NCBI GenBank assembly: GCA_910579455.1
Contig: CAJTUT010000034.1
Span: forward strand, 1 to 7,138
Direction: 5' to 3'
Source: an uncultured Bacilli bacterium
GTDB taxonomy: Bacteria > Bacillota_I > Bacilli_A > RF39 > UBA660
DNA: 7,138 bases
The notes below the pieces were generated by a model, which was given only the letters and a program-made list of their open reading frames with translations, was not told where the DNA came from and did no database searches. Shown here one piece after another: positions 6,132-7,138 of this stretch (within the stretch, counting starts at the first letter, position 1; each line of letters starts with the position of its first letter). Made by a program: the position numbers and the translations under genes.

Positions 6132-6160
6132 AAAAAAAGACTATCATTTTATTGATAATC
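6132..6160 (-). terminator. Intrinsic terminator of the regulator / small membrane protein unit
   Basis: On the minus strand, GATTATCA (6153-6160) pairs with TGATAGTC (6139-6146) as 8 pairs including one G-T wobble. The loop has 6 bases and is followed by seven T (6132-6138). It lies 43 bases after the stop of the 35-residue gene. Confidence 0.75.
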
Positions 6161-6203
6161 TAATCGTTAAATTGTAATTATTTAATAATAACCTGTGTGA
6201 AAA

Positions 6204-6311
6204 TTATTGCTTTTTAGATTTTTCTTCTTTTTTCTTTTTATTCCACCAAGTACCAACAAAGCAACTTCCTCCCATATATGCAAAAACTATAAAAATTATC
6301 CAAAATTCCAT
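6204..6311 (-). CDS. Small one-helix membrane protein (35 residues)
   Basis: A 35-residue ORF. Residues 3-22 are a hydrophobic helix (FWIIFIVFAYMGG..., then GTWW), followed by a strongly basic tail with about ten Lys (NKKKKEEKSKKQ). This suggests an inner-membrane helix with a cytoplasmic C-terminus, the charges being held inside. AGGAGG (6318-6323) sits 6 bases before the ATG, an ideal ribosome site. It starts 23 bases after the stop of the membrane-anchored regulator and a terminator follows, so the two form an operon. I do not recognise a named family. A partner, sensor or target of the regulator is possible by context only. Confidence 0.72.
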   Translation of the reverse strand: MEFWIIFIVFAYMGGSCFVGTWWNKKKKEEKSKKQ

Positions 6312-6334
6312 ATTTTTCCTCCTAAAATTTTTGT

Positions 6335-6916
6335 TTATATTTTTTTCATTATAAATATTTCAATTATAAAAATAATAAGTGTTATTAAACTTGTCAAAAT
6401 TGCTAACAAAATCTTTTGATAATTTCTTTTTCCAATTTCTTGTTGTACTTCTTCATAAGGTAATGATTTATTTTCCATAAAAGTAATAATTTCTTTATAA
6501 GTTTGAATGTCATTATTCTTTTTAAACTTCTCAATGATTGTTGCTGTTACAATTGTTATTACAAAAAACAATGCCCAAATAATAGCACCAATATATCCAT
6601 CTATCTTAAATAACGGATATGCACTAAACATTAAAATTAACATTTCTGCTAGAAAAATATAACTCATTATATTAAACTTTTCTATTTTTTCTTTACTTAC
6701 TATTCTTTTCATCTCCTCTATATCTCCTTTTATAAAATCATCTAGAGTTACATGAAAAATGTTAGATAACATAGTTAAACTTTTTATATCAGGATAACTT
6801 TTATTTGTCTCCCAATTAGATATCGTTTGTCTTGAAACAAATACTTTTAATGCTAATTCATCTTGTGAAATATTTTGCTTTTCTCTATGCTTTTTAATTC
6901 TTAATCCAACATTCAT
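6335..6916 (-). CDS. XRE-family HTH regulator with C-terminal membrane helices
   Basis: A 193-residue protein. Residues 5-60 are a classical Cro/C1-type helix-turn-helix (LRIKKHREKQNISQDELA, then VSRQTISNWE, YPDIKSLTMLSNIF and LDDFIKG). Three hydrophobic segments follow at about 82-101, 107-128 and 168-190, with a charged loop (130-165) between the second and third. It is therefore probably a membrane-tethered DNA-binding regulator that could sense an envelope or membrane-borne signal; the signal is unknown. The ATG at 6916 has GGAGG 6 bases upstream. An upstream in-frame start at 6979 would run across the promoter and palindrome, so it is rejected. The downstream 35-residue membrane protein is the probable operon partner. 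Autoregulation is suggested by the palindrome at 6961-6978. Confidence 0.93.
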   Translation of the reverse strand: MNVGLRIKKHREKQNISQDELALKVFVSRQTISNWETNKSYPDIKSLTMLSNIFHVTLDDFIKGDIEEMKRIVSKEKIEKFNIMSYIFLAEMLILMFSAYPLFKIDGYIGAIIWALFFVITIVTATIIEKFKKNNDIQTYKEIITFMENKSLPYEEVQQEIGKRNYQKILLAILTSLITLIIFIIEIFIMKKI

Positions 6917-6935
6917 TTTGCACCTCCAATTACAT

Positions 6936-6966
6936 TTTATAGGAAAAAAATATCTTTGTCTGTCAA
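6936..6966 (-). promoter_or_regulatory. Promoter of the XRE regulator gene
   Basis: On the minus strand, a perfect TTGACA (6961-6966) and TATAAA (6936-6941) are 19 bases apart, longer than the ideal 17. RNA would start near 6930, leaving a short leader with GGAGG. Two other TATAAT boxes upstream (6997-7002 and 7018-7023, the latter with an extended TG) are possible alternatives without good -35 boxes. Confidence 0.5.
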
Positions 6967-6978
6967 AAGTCTTTGACA
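6961..6978. promoter_or_regulatory. Palindromic operator overlapping the regulator's -35 box
   Basis: TGTCAAA and TTTGACA are perfect 7-base arms around AGTC, an 18-base palindrome. One arm contains the -35 box TTGACA of the regulator gene, so a dimer bound here would block RNA polymerase. The position and two-fold symmetry fit an XRE-type autorepressor site; binding is inferred. Confidence 0.55.
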
Positions 6979-7025
6979 TTAGGTTATTAGTAATGAATTA
7001 TAGTAAATATTTTCTTAATTATAAC

Positions 7026-7059
7026 AAAAAAAGAACAAACCATAAACATGATTTGCTCT
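7026..7059 (-). terminator. Strong intrinsic terminator
   Basis: On the minus strand, 7048-7059 pairs with 7032-7043 as a 12-pair stem with two G-T wobbles and a GTTT loop, followed by a T run (7026-7032). It ends a transcript coming from beyond position 7138 or from the promoter candidate near 7105. The reading frame at the window edge is too short to identify an upstream gene. Confidence 0.8.
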
Positions 7060-7104
7060 AAAAATTGACTATCTAAGTTTTGTCAATACTAAATTTATAA
7101 AAAT

Positions 7105-7113
7105 ATTATACCA
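7105..7113 (-). promoter_or_regulatory. Extended -10 promoter element at the window edge
   Basis: On the minus strand, TGGTATAAT gives a perfect TATAAT (7105-7110) with an extended TG. No -35 is visible in the remaining bases. RNA from here would be about 70 bases, fold a 6-bp hairpin (ATTGAC 7064-7069 with GTCAAT 7082-7087) and end at the 7026-7059 terminator. It could also be chance sequence at the end of an upstream gene. Confidence 0.3.
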
Positions 7114-7138
7114 CGACTAAAATCACGAAAATAGGCAT

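Noticed and set aside
6207..6419. Plus-strand Phe/Ile-rich frame of 70 codons
   Set aside because: It lies antisense to the 35-residue gene and the end of the XRE regulator; its composition mirrors their Lys codons.
6917..6979. Upstream start adding 21 residues to the XRE regulator
   Set aside because: The extension covers the promoter and palindrome, while GGAGG marks the ATG at 6916.
1..7138. CRISPR array, transposon, prophage or toxin-antitoxin/defence system
   Set aside because: No spaced direct repeats, transposase or integrase motifs, terminal inverted repeats with target duplications, or known toxin or nuclease motifs were seen on either strand.

Overview
Low-GC, AT-rich bacterial DNA, most likely from a member of Bacillota (class Bacilli in the broad sense). 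Three things point there: the gene order tkt - sirA - yneF, which matches the order in Bacillus subtilis; perfect AGGAGG/GGTGATC-type ribosome binding sites; and intrinsic U-tract terminators. All visible tryptophans are TGG and no real gene contains an in-frame TGA, so the standard genetic code applies and a Mycoplasma-type code is unlikely. The exact lineage cannot be read from this window. Every gene supported here lies on the minus strand, so transcription runs from high to low coordinates.

Right part (7138 to about 6130). A terminator at 7026-7059 closes a transcript entering from outside the window, or a short RNA at the edge. Next comes a 193-residue membrane-anchored XRE-type regulator (6335-6916). 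Its -35 box lies inside a perfect 7-4-7 palindrome, a likely autoregulatory operator. It is followed 23 bases later by a 35-residue one-helix membrane protein (6204-6311), and a good terminator at 6132-6160 ends this two-gene unit.

Middle part (6093 to 4585). A C45-family (acyl-CoA:6-aminopenicillanate acyltransferase-like) Ntn hydrolase with its own promoter is broken by what looks like a one-base deletion near 5612, so it is annotated as a pseudogene of 5002-6011. Downstream lie 417 bases without a convincing gene. They hold a possible promoter, hairpins, a 9-base tandem repeat and a short ORF that stops at an in-frame TGA.

Left part (4584 to 1). A membrane-anchored polysaccharide deacetylase (2851-4548) carries two SH3b-like modules and a tandem NodB duplication whose first copy has lost the catalytic Asp-Asp. 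It is followed by transketolase (tkt), the DnaA inhibitor sirA and the small membrane protein yneF. The tkt-sirA junction holds a long stem whose 3' arm is the sirA start region. tkt read-through could fold and block or terminate sirA, whereas a transcript from a candidate sirA-proximal promoter would lack the 5' arm.

I see no CRISPR array, tRNA, rRNA, transposase, phage gene or recognisable defence system. The most interesting items are the sirA leader structure, the pseudo-deacetylase domain, the single-base break in the C45 hydrolase and the regulator/small-membrane-protein pair.
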